This document shows, one piece after another, positions 18,001 through 26,524 of a DNA stretch of 64,000 nt (its first letter is position 1; the number at the start of each line of letters is the position of its first letter). Source of the DNA: Methanocorpusculum sp. (GTDB taxonomy: Archaea > Halobacteriota > Methanomicrobia > Methanomicrobiales > Methanocorpusculaceae); assembly GCA_029987235.1 (NCBI GenBank), contig DALTWF010000007.1, positions 1 through 64,000 on the forward strand, in the 5' to 3' direction. A model generated the notes under the pieces. That model did no database searches. It was not told the DNA's origin and saw nothing but the letters and a program-made list of their open reading frames with translations. The position numbers and the translations under genes are program-made.

Positions 18001-19301
18001 ATCTTCCCGCATCCTTGTCCGTAAAAGGCGGTCACCTCTTCTGCGGAGGCGCAGACTGCACGGCTCTTGCAGAAAAATACGGCACCCCGCTTTATGTCAC
18101 CAACGAAAACCATGTTGCAGGAAACTTCAGACGCTTTGAAGCGGCACTGAAAAAATACACGCCCGATGTGCAGCTGCTCTACGCTGCAAAAGCAAATGAA
18201 AACCCGGTCATTATGCAGACTCTGGCAGCAGAGGGTGCCGGTGCGGATGTATTCAGCCTCGGAGAACTGCGCGCAGCACTTGAAGCAGGCATGAAGCCTG
18301 AAAAACTCATGTTCAACGGCAGTTCCAAGACCGAAGCAGACCTGCGCGCAGCAATCACGAACGGAATCAAAATCTCCGTCGACTCTGTCGATGAACTCCG
18401 GCAGATTGACGCACTGACAAAAGAGCTGAAGAAAGAAGTAAAAATCGGCTTCCGTGTAAATCCGGAAATCAATGTCCCGACACACCCGAAGATTGCAACC
18501 GGCATCAAAAACAGCAAGTTCGGCATTCCGGCGGAAATGATTTTAGACGCCTACCGCGAAGCACTTTCTATGGAATTGGTGACACCAATAGGTATGCACT
18601 GCCACATCGGTTCGCAGATTCTGGAAGTGGAACCTTTTGCCATCGCCTGCGGAGTTATCATGGATGTTGCGGCAAAAATTACAAAACTCGGTGTAAAACT
18701 TGAGTTCGTTGACTTCGGCGGAGGATTAGGCATTCCCTATCACCGCTTTGAAGAAAAAGACGCGGCACCGACACCGGAAGAGTATGCAGCAGCAGTAATG
18801 CCGGTGTTCCTTGAAGGATGCAGAAAGGCGGGTATTTCTCCTGCATTCTGGGTTGAGCCGGGGCGCTGGATGGTCGGAGAATCCACCATTCTCCTGACAA
18901 AGGTAAACTCGGTCAAGAAAGTCCACAAAACCTTCGTAAACGTTGATGCAGGCTTTAACATTCTTATCCGCCCGGCAATGTATGACTCGTTCCATGAGGT
19001 CATGCTCGCAAACCGTGCGGACGAAGCATGCGCCGAAGGGCGCTTCACTGTAACAGGTCCTATCTGCGAAACCGGCGATATTTTAGCAGCAGACAGACTT
19101 CTGCCCGAACCCAAAGCAGGCGATATTGTTGCAGTCCTTGATGCAGGTGCATACGGTTATGCAATGTCTTCGCAGTACAATTCCCGCCCGCGCTGTGCTG
19201 AAGTTCTTGTAAACGGGGACAAAGCAGAACTGATGCGTTCTGCGGAAACCTTTGAAGATATGACGAAAAATGTCGTAATTCCATCCTGGCACAGGAAATA
19301 A
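17997..19301 (+). CDS. lysA: Diaminopimelate decarboxylase
   Basis: Final step of lysine synthesis, decarboxylating meso-diaminopimelate with PLP. A fold III (alanine racemase-like) barrel carries the PLP lysine in LYAAKANENP near residue 63. The glycine-rich phosphate motif VDFGGGLGIPY lies near residue 240, and the C-terminal VTGPICETGDILAADR holds the catalytic cysteine. The length of 434 is normal. It overlaps dapL by four bases. Confidence 0.95.
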   Translation: MNLPASLSVKGGHLFCGGADCTALAEKYGTPLYVTNENHVAGNFRRFEAALKKYTPDVQLLYAAKANENPVIMQTLAAEGAGADVFSLGELRAALEAGMKPEKLMFNGSSKTEADLRAAITNGIKISVDSVDELRQIDALTKELKKEVKIGFRVNPEINVPTHPKIATGIKNSKFGIPAEMILDAYREALSMELVTPIGMHCHIGSQILEVEPFAIACGVIMDVAAKITKLGVKLEFVDFGGGLGIPYHRFEEKDAAPTPEEYAAAVMPVFLEGCRKAGISPAFWVEPGRWMVGESTILLTKVNSVKKVHKTFVNVDAGFNILIRPAMYDSFHEVMLANRADEACAEGRFTVTGPICETGDILAADRLLPEPKAGDIVAVLDAGAYGYAMSSQYNSRPRCAEVLVNGDKAELMRSAETFEDMTKNVVIPSWHRK

Positions 19302-19307
19302 AGTACC

Positions 19308-20582
19308 ATGCATTACGCTCTCGTTGCTGATTTAATGCCCCGCGAGGAGTTTGACGAGAGGGTCTGGAAAAAATGCGAAGAAACGGGCAACATCCTTGAT
19401 GAAAACACGGCAGCGATGCTTGTTTTGGAAGAACTGGGACGTGCCCACATCAAAATTGCAGAGGTGCTGCGCGCACGCACCGAAATCGTCTGCTTCTTTG
19501 GAAAAATCCTGGAAATAGACGGTCCGCGGATTTTTGAGCGCAAAGACGCGGAAGGTGAACAGGGTCTTGTAGCAGTGCTTACGCTCGGTGACCCGAGCGG
19601 AACCGTTTTCGTAACGCTCTGGGATGCGCTTGCTGCGCAGGCGGATGAATTAAAAGAAGGGCAGGTTCTTGAAGTCGTTGCAAAACCGCGGGCAGGAGGA
19701 AAAGTAACCTGCGCTGCCATGCGTGAAAGCAATGTGGAAATCGTTGAAACAAAACGCCCGCCGAAACTGGATGTGCTTGAAACGCCTTTTGCGGTAAAAA
19801 TCCTTGCCGCGTTTCCTGAACGTGAAATCACCCGCCGGGACGGGTCTCCTGCATATCTGCAGGAGTTTATTGCAGGAAACAGTACAGGAACGATGAAACT
19901 TACCACCTGGTCTCCGGAGATGTTTGCGGAGATAAACGAGGGGGATTCGGTTTCCATCACCGGCATAAAGCGAAAGGAGGAGGAGGGAAAAACCGAGTAC
20001 ACGGTACTTGATTCCGCGGAAATCACGATTCTGAAAGAGCCGGTTGAAGTGCTCACTTTGGATGCAGGCGAGGTTGAAGAAGGGCACACACCGGTGGTAT
20101 CAGGTGTTGTTGCAGCGGTTTCTGATGTCAGGCGGTTTACCACGCGCCGCGGAACCGAGTCAAAAGTCAGAAATATCAAAATCAAAGGCAGAAACGGAGA
20201 AACTATTGCTGCTGCGCTCTGGGGTGCTGCAGCAGACGAGTTCTATGAACCGGGGGAAGAAATTGAAGTCATCAATGCCGATGCAAAACTGAACAGATAT
20301 GGAGATATCGAACTTTCCGTCGGATTTACCGCTGTATGCAGGGCAAAAGACAATACAGTGGAATATGTATCCCTGCGCGGGATGGTAATTCCGCGTCCTG
20401 AAGGAATTACTCTTGATGATGGAAACGCTGTCTGGATTTTGTCCGGTGCAGAAGATATTCCGGCAGGAAGCATAGTCGATGTCCGCGGTGCTGCATCCCG
20501 CGGCCGTGTGGAAATTGAGGAGTATGCGGTTTCTGCGCCGAATCCGGAAAAAGTAAAAGAACAGGCGGGACAGAAATACTAA
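19308..20582 (+). CDS. rpa: Replication protein A-like single-stranded DNA-binding protein
   Basis: A 424-residue protein built of consecutive OB folds, visible as repeated blocks such as DPSGTVFVTLWDALAAQADEL near residue 90, TGTMKLTTWSPEMFAEINEG near 190 and NGETIAAALWGAAADEF near 295. This is the domain layout of euryarchaeal RPA without an obvious zinc finger. The start is placed at MHYALVADLMPREEF, seven bases after lysA stops. Co-transcription with the lysine genes is possible but not shown. It would protect single-stranded DNA during replication and repair. Confidence 0.9.
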   Translation: MHYALVADLMPREEFDERVWKKCEETGNILDENTAAMLVLEELGRAHIKIAEVLRARTEIVCFFGKILEIDGPRIFERKDAEGEQGLVAVLTLGDPSGTVFVTLWDALAAQADELKEGQVLEVVAKPRAGGKVTCAAMRESNVEIVETKRPPKLDVLETPFAVKILAAFPEREITRRDGSPAYLQEFIAGNSTGTMKLTTWSPEMFAEINEGDSVSITGIKRKEEEGKTEYTVLDSAEITILKEPVEVLTLDAGEVEEGHTPVVSGVVAAVSDVRRFTTRRGTESKVRNIKIKGRNGETIAAALWGAAADEFYEPGEEIEVINADAKLNRYGDIELSVGFTAVCRAKDNTVEYVSLRGMVIPRPEGITLDDGNAVWILSGAEDIPAGSIVDVRGAASRGRVEIEEYAVSAPNPEKVKEQAGQKY

Positions 20583-20610
20583 AAGCCTTCCCGCTAAATT
20601 ATAACTAACA

Positions 20611-21378
20611 ATGCCTGAAACACTCTATGATATTTTAGAAGTCGCAAAAAATGCAGATGCGGCTGAAATCAAGAAATCCTATGTCCGTCTGGTAAAACTC
20701 TATCATCCGGACAAAGCAGGAGATGACGAGGCAAAACAGGACGAATATAACGAAAAACTCCTGAAAATAATGGATGCCTACGAAATCCTTTCAGATGCGG
20801 AGAAACGCTCCGCATATGATGAGGAACTTGCCGGACTGCCCCGGGAAAAACCTGCAGCAGGTCCCCGCAGCAAAAAAATGGGCGGTGTTGCAAAAAAGAG
20901 CGGCGATATTGAAGCAGATTTCCCGATAAGCCTTGCAATAGCTGCATGGGGCCGCGGAAAAGTCCGGCCGTTTATGATTGCAGGTGAACCCATTATCTTA
21001 AAAATCCATCCGGGTGTTCGGCGCTACAGAGTTGAAGGAAAAGGGGTTCCAGAAGCTGGCAAAAAACGCGGCGATTTATATGTGAATCTAAAGATTATCC
21101 CAGAAGAAGACTGGGAAATTGAAGAAGAAACCAATAATGTCCTGCACACGATGGAAATTCCGGCAAAAATCGCAGAACGGGGAGGGGCAGTGAAAATGGA
21201 TATGCCGTTTAAGGGAGGGTGCATGCGCATTACTGTTCCTGCAGGAATCAAGGCAGGAGAGAGATTTGTTCCGTGCGAATGCAAAGGCCGCGGTGTTCAG
21301 GCACCGAAAAACAAGGGCGACATTGTAATTATTCCTGAAATTGCAGAGAAAAAAGGATTGTTCGGTCTGTTTAAATGA
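20611..21378 (+). CDS. J-domain co-chaperone with DnaJ C-terminal-like domain
   Basis: A J domain occupies residues 1-70 with the essential HPD in KLYHPDKAGDD near residue 33. A basic linker follows, then a beta-rich region from about residue 95 (GVRRYRVEGKGVPEAGKKRGDLYV) that looks like the peptide-binding C-terminal domain of type II DnaJ. No cysteine-rich zinc domain is present. The length of 255 is shorter than canonical DnaJ (about 370). It would stimulate DnaK, if the organism has one. Its stop overlaps the next gene by four bases (ATGA). Confidence 0.8.
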   Translation: MPETLYDILEVAKNADAAEIKKSYVRLVKLYHPDKAGDDEAKQDEYNEKLLKIMDAYEILSDAEKRSAYDEELAGLPREKPAAGPRSKKMGGVAKKSGDIEADFPISLAIAAWGRGKVRPFMIAGEPIILKIHPGVRRYRVEGKGVPEAGKKRGDLYVNLKIIPEEDWEIEEETNNVLHTMEIPAKIAERGGAVKMDMPFKGGCMRITVPAGIKAGERFVPCECKGRGVQAPKNKGDIVIIPEIAEKKGLFGLFK

Positions 21379-22085
21379 TGGAAAAATCCGGTGACTGTAC
21401 GGCATCCGATTTTCATCACGAGCTCTACCGCAGGTTTGATGAAGCAAAGACGGGATATCTGACCATTACAGCAGGCGAACTGCACAAAAGTCTGCATGCG
21501 TCAAACCGTATCAGCGCTGCGTCAAATGCACTGTATGAGATGCAGAACATCGGAGATGTGATTGTAACCGTACCCTCAGGCGGTGCAGGCGCTTCTCTTG
21601 AAATCCGCTTTGCGCTACCGCGTGAAAAGGGATTAAACCTTGAAAAAAGCATTTACACAGAAAAAGAGGTTCTTGCAGCAAAAGAGAAGACCGTAAAAAT
21701 ACTCCTCGATGCAGCAGGAAAGCACCCTGTTCTGCGCGGTCTTTCCGACCTCGTCCGGCAGAAAAAATCCGAAAAGGCAGCGCGCAGTCTCTGTACCATT
21801 ATCGAAAATGCGGCCGCAGTAATTGCAAAACATCAGCATATCCGCGCGGACGCGCAGAAACCAGGCGTCATCTGCGGCGCAATCGGCCGTGCAGGAATTT
21901 TATCTGATGAAGCGCAGTACGCGCTTGATTTCGTGCGGATATGCGGCAATTCAGCTGCACGGCGCATTCCGGATGAATATCTGCTGACACCGAAGGTATT
22001 TGCATTTGAAGCGCATGCGGCCGCGGTGTTTCTGAATGAAGCAATAGAAAAAGGGATCCTGTGGAAAAAAGAAAAAAATCAGTAA
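21375..22085 (+). CDS. Protein of unknown function, translationally coupled to the J-domain protein
   Basis: I do not recognise this 236-residue soluble protein. The first 90 residues look like a small alpha-beta module (HHELYRRFDEAKTGYLTITA then NALYEMQNIGDVIV). The remainder is mostly helical and contains the long ENAAAVIAKHQHIRADAQ region. The helical half distantly recalls DUF4145-type domains, but that is weak. The ATGA overlap with the J-domain gene suggests it is a partner or client of that chaperone. It converges on the NOG1-type gene and overlaps its end by seven bases. Confidence 0.75.
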   Translation: MMEKSGDCTASDFHHELYRRFDEAKTGYLTITAGELHKSLHASNRISAASNALYEMQNIGDVIVTVPSGGAGASLEIRFALPREKGLNLEKSIYTEKEVLAAKEKTVKILLDAAGKHPVLRGLSDLVRQKKSEKAARSLCTIIENAAAVIAKHQHIRADAQKPGVICGAIGRAGILSDEAQYALDFVRICGNSAARRIPDEYLLTPKVFAFEAHAAAVFLNEAIEKGILWKKEKNQ

Positions 22086-23104
22086 TCGGTTATTATCGAC
22101 TCGGAACGACCGCCTTTTCTCTTTTTCTCCGGCACAGGCAGTTCCGAGCGTAAATCAACACCCTGCTTTTCCATCAGCTCTTTGCGCAGCCGAAGAAGTT
22201 CTGCAAGAACCTCCTCAACACCCTCGCCTGAAACCGTTGACATATTGAAATAGCCCTCATATTTCTTCATATCAGACTTGTTGACCACGGTTATCATCGG
22301 AGCAGTGACAATACCTGCAATTTCCTCGCGCAGTTTAAACTGCGCATCAAGGGAATACCCGCAGTTCTCGCTTGCATCGATAACAAACATAACCAGGTCT
22401 GCCACATACACAAGTGCATTAAGCGCCTGCTTTTCAATGGCATTGCGCTCCTCTTCCGGTCGGTCCAAAAGACCCGGCGTATCGATGAACTGGATTTTTT
22501 TGCGGCGCTCGGCATCGCGGTGCCCGACAATAATTCCCTTGGTTGTAAAGGGATAGGAGGCGATTTCCGGCTCGGCAGAAGAAACAAGCCGGATAAACGA
22601 GGACTTGCCGACATTCGGATAACCTGCAACCGCAATCGTAAACTCCTCGGAACTTACCGCAGGCAATTTGCGCAGAACATTTCGTACATCGTTCATGTAA
22701 TGCAGCGCATCATCTGCGCGGTGCACAATTGATGCGATACGCGCAACCGCGCGCTTGCGCTCGACAAGCGTATCTGCTTTTTTCATGCCGCGCGAAATAC
22801 CCTGCCCGACATCGCGCACATTCTTTGCAGCCCATCCTATCATGCCGAGGTTTTTCCTCAGGTTTTCCATCCCGAACAAAATATCGCACATATCACGGTA
22901 GAAGGGAGGAAGCTCTTCAAATTCCGGGAAACTCTGGATTATCGAGACAAGTTTGTCATGGGTTGCCTGCGTAATTGCGCGCACGAAATCTATGTCTGCA
23001 TTGCGCTTGTTCTCCTTTTCGCTCATCTTTTTTGCCGCGCGGCGGAAACTTCTGTCTAAAAGTTCATCGGCCGTGGGGATTGTGGGGATAGTATCAAAGT
23101 ACAT
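22079..23104 (-). CDS. NOG1-type GTPase
   Basis: A 341-residue OBG/NOG1-family GTPase. A helical N-terminal domain of about 150 residues precedes the G domain: G1 AVAGYPNVGKSSF, the switch I threonines in YPFTTKGIIVGH, G3 DTPGLLDRPEEERN and G4 VVNKSDMKK. Archaeal and eukaryotic NOG1 act in large-subunit ribosome assembly. The protein lacks the long C-terminal extension of eukaryotic Nog1. It is divergent from the HTH-CBS regulator, with 47 bases between the two starts. Confidence 0.92.
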   Translation of the reverse strand: MYFDTIPTIPTADELLDRSFRRAAKKMSEKENKRNADIDFVRAITQATHDKLVSIIQSFPEFEELPPFYRDMCDILFGMENLRKNLGMIGWAAKNVRDVGQGISRGMKKADTLVERKRAVARIASIVHRADDALHYMNDVRNVLRKLPAVSSEEFTIAVAGYPNVGKSSFIRLVSSAEPEIASYPFTTKGIIVGHRDAERRKKIQFIDTPGLLDRPEEERNAIEKQALNALVYVADLVMFVIDASENCGYSLDAQFKLREEIAGIVTAPMITVVNKSDMKKYEGYFNMSTVSGEGVEEVLAELLRLRKELMEKQGVDLRSELPVPEKKRKGGRSESIITDY

Positions 23105-23151
23105 TGTTTACCGCTGGTTTATTTAGGACAAAAGACATAGGTTATGTTACT

Positions 23152-24030
23152 ATGGATTTGTCGCTTATTCAGAAAGATATACTTATTACTCTTATCTCGC
23201 TTTATCATCAATATTCCCATCCAATCAAGGGTGAGGAAATTGCCGAGATTATCCAGAGAAATCCGGGTACCGTGCGCAATCAGATGCAGGCACTCAAAGT
23301 GCTGGGCCTGGCAGACGGTGTTCCAGGACCTAAAGGAGGATATCACCCGACTGCACGCGCGTACAGTGAGTTAAATGTTACAAGCGATTATTCCGAATGC
23401 GATGTCGTAATTCAGAAAAACGGCGAGTGCCTTGAAGGGGTGCGCGCAAAGGAAATCGCGTTTACCACGCTTACGCACGCGGATTTATGCCATGCACTCA
23501 TCAAAGTAATCGGAAATGTCCGCGTATTTGAAATAGGCGATAAAATCACAGTGGGACCCACACCGTTAAACAAACTACTTATTAAAGGCGAGGTATTCGG
23601 AAAAGACGAGGTAAACAGCGCGCTCCTGATTTCAACCACGGAAATGACAAGTCTTCCTAAAAAGCCGATTAAGGAATATATGTCAACCCCTCTGATTAAA
23701 CTTGAACCGGATATGACAATCGCCTATGTAATGAATACGCTGCTTCAGAAAAGAATACACGGCGCCCCGGTTATTTTGGGCGGAAAACTCCTCGGCATTG
23801 TTACGCTCACAGATGTCTGCCGCGCATTCCAGGAGGAAATCCCCTCTGAAACGCCTGTATCGGAGATTATGATTACACGTGTGGTTACCATTCCGGACAA
23901 CATGAAACTCTTTGAAGTGGTGAAAAAATTCAAGGAGGAGAAAATCGGACGGGTTATTGTGATGGAGAACGAAACACCGGCAGGTATTCTGACACACTCG
24001 GATATTATCAAGGTGTTTCCCTCACTGTAA
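23152..24030 (+). CDS. HTH domain plus paired CBS domain regulator
   Basis: A 292-residue protein. The N-terminal winged helix (ILITLISLYHQYSHPIKGEE, then GTVRNQMQALKVLGLADG) resembles the HrcA/RrpN-like HTH found in archaeal CBS proteins. A middle domain of unclear fold follows. The C-terminal CBS pair (about residues 180-290) carries YMSTPLIKLEPDMTIAYVM and LLGIVTLTDVCRAF, then ILTHSDIIKVF. CBS pairs usually bind adenine nucleotides or SAM, so an energy- or SAM-sensing transcription factor is likely. I chose the ATG at 23152 because GTTTATTTAG at 23117-23126 looks like a TATA box and would fall inside any longer frame. Confidence 0.82.
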   Translation: MDLSLIQKDILITLISLYHQYSHPIKGEEIAEIIQRNPGTVRNQMQALKVLGLADGVPGPKGGYHPTARAYSELNVTSDYSECDVVIQKNGECLEGVRAKEIAFTTLTHADLCHALIKVIGNVRVFEIGDKITVGPTPLNKLLIKGEVFGKDEVNSALLISTTEMTSLPKKPIKEYMSTPLIKLEPDMTIAYVMNTLLQKRIHGAPVILGGKLLGIVTLTDVCRAFQEEIPSETPVSEIMITRVVTIPDNMKLFEVVKKFKEEKIGRVIVMENETPAGILTHSDIIKVFPSL

Positions 24031-24077
24031 GCAAAATGGCTAAATAGTTGTCTAACCAAGAAAGTTATAGAGTTATT

Positions 24078-24347
24078 ATGTCGGAACCGAAAAATCAGGG
24101 AGAAGTCCGCACCAGAGACATCAGCCACAAGCGTGTAATGAGCACAGACGGTAAAATCATCGGTATTATTCGCAATATCTACATTGATACGGAAACCGGT
24201 CAGCTGTTATCATTAATTGTTCAGCCGGACCCGTCTTTTGATACAACCGGATACAAGGTTGAAAACGAGGCAATTACTCTGCCGTTTGAGGCGGTAAAAG
24301 ATATTCAGGACTTTATTGTCGTCGACCGCTATATGCTCAGACAATAA
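24078..24347 (+). CDS. PRC-barrel domain protein
   Basis: An 89-residue single-domain protein: VMSTDGKIIGIIRNIYIDTE, then GQLLSLIVQPDP and EAITLPFEAVKDIQDFIVV. This is the archaeal PRC-barrel type, related to RimM and photosynthetic reaction-centre barrels. Stand-alone archaeal PRC-barrel proteins have been linked to cell division (CdpB) and RNA metabolism. I cannot assign which group this belongs to. The ATG at 24078 follows a purine-rich leader; an upstream in-frame extension has no support. Confidence 0.82.
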   Translation: MSEPKNQGEVRTRDISHKRVMSTDGKIIGIIRNIYIDTETGQLLSLIVQPDPSFDTTGYKVENEAITLPFEAVKDIQDFIVVDRYMLRQ

Positions 24348-24380
24348 AAAAATATTTTCTATTTTTCTATTTTGGAAGAG

Positions 24381-25061
24381 TTAGAAGTACTTTCTCAAAG
24401 CGTCAGCTATGCCTTCCCCGTAGGGTTTTTCTGATATTTCAAAGCCGAGTTCTTTTACCGGTGCTGATGCATTCTGCGGTACTACTGCAGTTCCTGCAAG
24501 TTTCAGCATCGAAATATCATTTATCGAATCGCCTGCTGCAAGAAAATCCGACGGTTTCAAACCCATTAATGCAGCCATTTTGGAAAATGCCGCACCTTTT
24601 GAAATACCGGGTGCCTGAAGATGAATGGCAAATCCGGTGTCGATTACGTTTAACGGCAGGTCTTTTAAGAGGGCGGAAACGGCGTCTGCTTCAACATCGC
24701 GAGAGAACGCAAGGTCACTGTAGCGGTAGTCAAAACTGAACAGGCGCAGTTCATCGCCTTTCGGTTTGAACTCCGCAACAATGCGTTCATACGCTTTAAT
24801 GCAGACCGCGCGGTCTCCTTCCACATGCTTTTTTTCAAGGAAACCGTTGCGGTACACACCTCCGTTTTCAGCAATAACTTTCCCGTCGGTTCCTACCATA
24901 TGGGAAAATCCGTCCAGAAAACACAGGGTGTTGCCGGATGCAAAGACAACCGGTATATGCATGTCAACCAGCCGGCGGATTTCAGAAACGGCGTCAAGCG
25001 AGAGACGGCGCCCCGCATCGGTCAGTGTGCCGTCTATGTCTGTTATGAACGCTTTTGGCAT
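24381..25061 (-). CDS. pgp: Phosphoglycolate phosphatase, archaeal HAD type
   Basis: A 226-residue HAD-superfamily phosphatase of the Cof/SPP subclass. Motif I is FITDIDGTLTDAG at residue 5, where the first Asp is the nucleophile. Motif II is VVFASGN, and motif IV is AAGDSINDISML near residue 176. The IIB-type cap lies between. It resembles TA0175-type phosphoglycolate phosphatases; another small sugar-phosphate substrate cannot be excluded. It lies 18 bases downstream of radA on the same strand. Confidence 0.87.
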   Translation of the reverse strand: MPKAFITDIDGTLTDAGRRLSLDAVSEIRRLVDMHIPVVFASGNTLCFLDGFSHMVGTDGKVIAENGGVYRNGFLEKKHVEGDRAVCIKAYERIVAEFKPKGDELRLFSFDYRYSDLAFSRDVEADAVSALLKDLPLNVIDTGFAIHLQAPGISKGAAFSKMAALMGLKPSDFLAAGDSINDISMLKLAGTAVVPQNASAPVKELGFEISEKPYGEGIADALRKYF

Positions 25062-25079
25062 ACTAAAATATAGGTGGTA

Positions 25080-26066
25080 TTAGGGTTTTATACCGCCGGT
25101 TTCAACAGTGAACGGCGCCTCTCCTTCCGGAAGGTTTGGACTGTCTACAAGTTTTGCAATGCGTTTGCCTGCTTTGCTCTTTCTTAAGTAAAGTCTGAAT
25201 GTTGCAGTATGACCGACAATGTTTCCTCCGACCGGTTTTGTAGGATCACCGAAGATAAGACCCGGATTTGACATAACCTGGTTGGTAACGATTGCCACTG
25301 CATTTAATTCATCAACAAGCTTGAATAAGTCATGCATGTGACGGTTGAGTTTCTGCTGGCGTTCTGCAAGGGTGCCGCGTCCTGCGTATTCGGAACGGAA
25401 CAGACCGGTAAGGGAATCGATGATAATCAGTTTGACCGGTTTTCCGGAGTCGCGCAGACTGTTTGAAAGGTCGCGCGCGGAATCGATTAAGAGCATCTGA
25501 TGGTCAGAGGAGGTTGCGCGTGCAACATGAATATTTGCAAGGAATTCGTCAACCTTCGGAATTTTATACCCTTTGGGCAGTGATTCAAATTCCAGACCGT
25601 TTACCATCTGTTCGATACGCTCCGGACGGAAGGTATTTTCCGTATCAATGTAGAGGCAGGAGCCGTTTAATCCGCCCAGTTCAACCGGAAGCTGGCAGTT
25701 TACTGCCATCTGGTGAACAACCTGGGATTTGCCGGAACCGAACTCACCGTAGAACTCGGTGATTGCCTGGGTTTCAAGTCCTCCGCCAAGAAGGTCATCG
25801 AAATCCGGTACAAGTGTCTTGAGTTTCATAACATCCTTACGCTTGATAAGGATATCCGAACCGGTTTTGAATCCGCCGATATCGGCGATTTCCCGCGCGG
25901 ATTTGATAATCTTTTTTGCAGTGATCTCTCCGAGTTCAGCAGCTTCAGCAAGATCAGCCGGTGCTGCAGTTGCAATTGACTCAACAGTGAGGTAACCTGC
26001 TTCCCGTAATCTTTCTGCTGTGGTTTCACCCACTCCGCTTATGTCTGATAACTCAAGTGTTGTCAT
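25080..26066 (-). CDS. radA: DNA repair and recombination protein RadA
   Basis: Archaeal RecA/Rad51 strand-exchange ATPase. From the start at 26066 it has 328 residues: a helix-hairpin-helix DNA-binding domain ([20 protein letters not shown]), Walker [10 protein letters not shown] near residue 107, Walker [10 protein letters not shown] near 215 and the L2-region QVMSNPG. The frame is open up to 26150, but that extension contains the TATA box. The ATG at 26066 has AAAGGAGA a few bases upstream and gives the family's usual N-terminus. Its promoter shares a 23-base block with the mrfB-mrfA-like operon at 45 kb. Confidence 0.97.
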   Translation of the reverse strand: MTTLELSDISGVGETTAERLREAGYLTVESIATAAPADLAEAAELGEITAKKIIKSAREIADIGGFKTGSDILIKRKDVMKLKTLVPDFDDLLGGGLETQAITEFYGEFGSGKSQVVHQMAVNCQLPVELGGLNGSCLYIDTENTFRPERIEQMVNGLEFESLPKGYKIPKVDEFLANIHVARATSSDHQMLLIDSARDLSNSLRDSGKPVKLIIIDSLTGLFRSEYAGRGTLAERQQKLNRHMHDLFKLVDELNAVAIVTNQVMSNPGLIFGDPTKPVGGNIVGHTATFRLYLRKSKAGKRIAKLVDSPNLPEGEAPFTVETGGIKP

Positions 26067-26117
26067 ATCTTCTAATCTCCTTTGTAATTCAGATATACTA
26101 ATACATCGACGACCGAG

Positions 26118-26154
26118 TATATAAACCCCATACCGCGCGGTCCGAATCACTCAA
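26118..26154 (-). promoter_or_regulatory. radA promoter with palindromic operator-like element
   Basis: Read on the minus strand, TTGAGTGATT leads into CGGACCGCGCGGTATG (26144-26129) and then the TATA box GTTTATATAC (26127-26118). The 23 bases 26154-26132 are identical to 45031-45053. The right arm of the palindrome is imperfect here (TATG instead of TCCG). Its position directly against the TATA box and over the BRE would let a bound protein control TFB/TBP access. Transcription would start near 26095, about 30 bases before the ATG. Confidence 0.75.
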
Positions 26155-26383
26155 ACTCACTAAATTAAAGCATAAATGAAACCTGATTTACAAACGAACG
26201 AAAATTCATTCTCCGATTTGTTTCAAAAACGACCAAAAAATGTACTTTTTTTTCACCACCGGAACCTGACTCCGGATACCCTGCGCCGGATTCAGCTGAT
26301 CAGAAATGATGACTGCGGGACTGACATCACAAAACATATGAAAACAGTTCGGATGAAATGTTGAAAATCAGAAAAATAAAATA
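26155..26383. other. Intergenic region upstream of radA with a doubtful small frame
   Basis: The 229 bases between the radA promoter and tRNA-Thr contain a 62-codon frame on the plus strand (26176-26364). It has no clear ribosome-binding site and only a poor TATA-like sequence. The encoded peptide (MKPDLQTNENSF...) is not recognised. I do not count it as a gene. Confidence 0.4.
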
Positions 26384-26455
26384 AGCCTCAGGCGAGATTT
26401 GAACTCGCGACCTCGTCCTTACCAAGGACGCGCTATACCCCTAGGCCACTGAGGC
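26384..26455 (-). tRNA. tRNA-Thr (anticodon GGT)
   Basis: Read on the minus strand, the acceptor arm GCCTCAG pairs with CTGAGGC. The anticodon arm is CGTCC-TTGGTAA-GGACG with anticodon GGT, and the T arm contains GAGTTCAAATC. The 72-base length and discriminator base U fit archaeal tRNA-Thr. No CCA is encoded and no intron is seen. Confidence 0.95.
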
Positions 26456-26524
26456 ACGTTGCATCTGCTAAAAGTGCGTTATAGAGTTGTTCTTCGTATG
26501 ATTTAAAGGTTGTGAATTATCACC

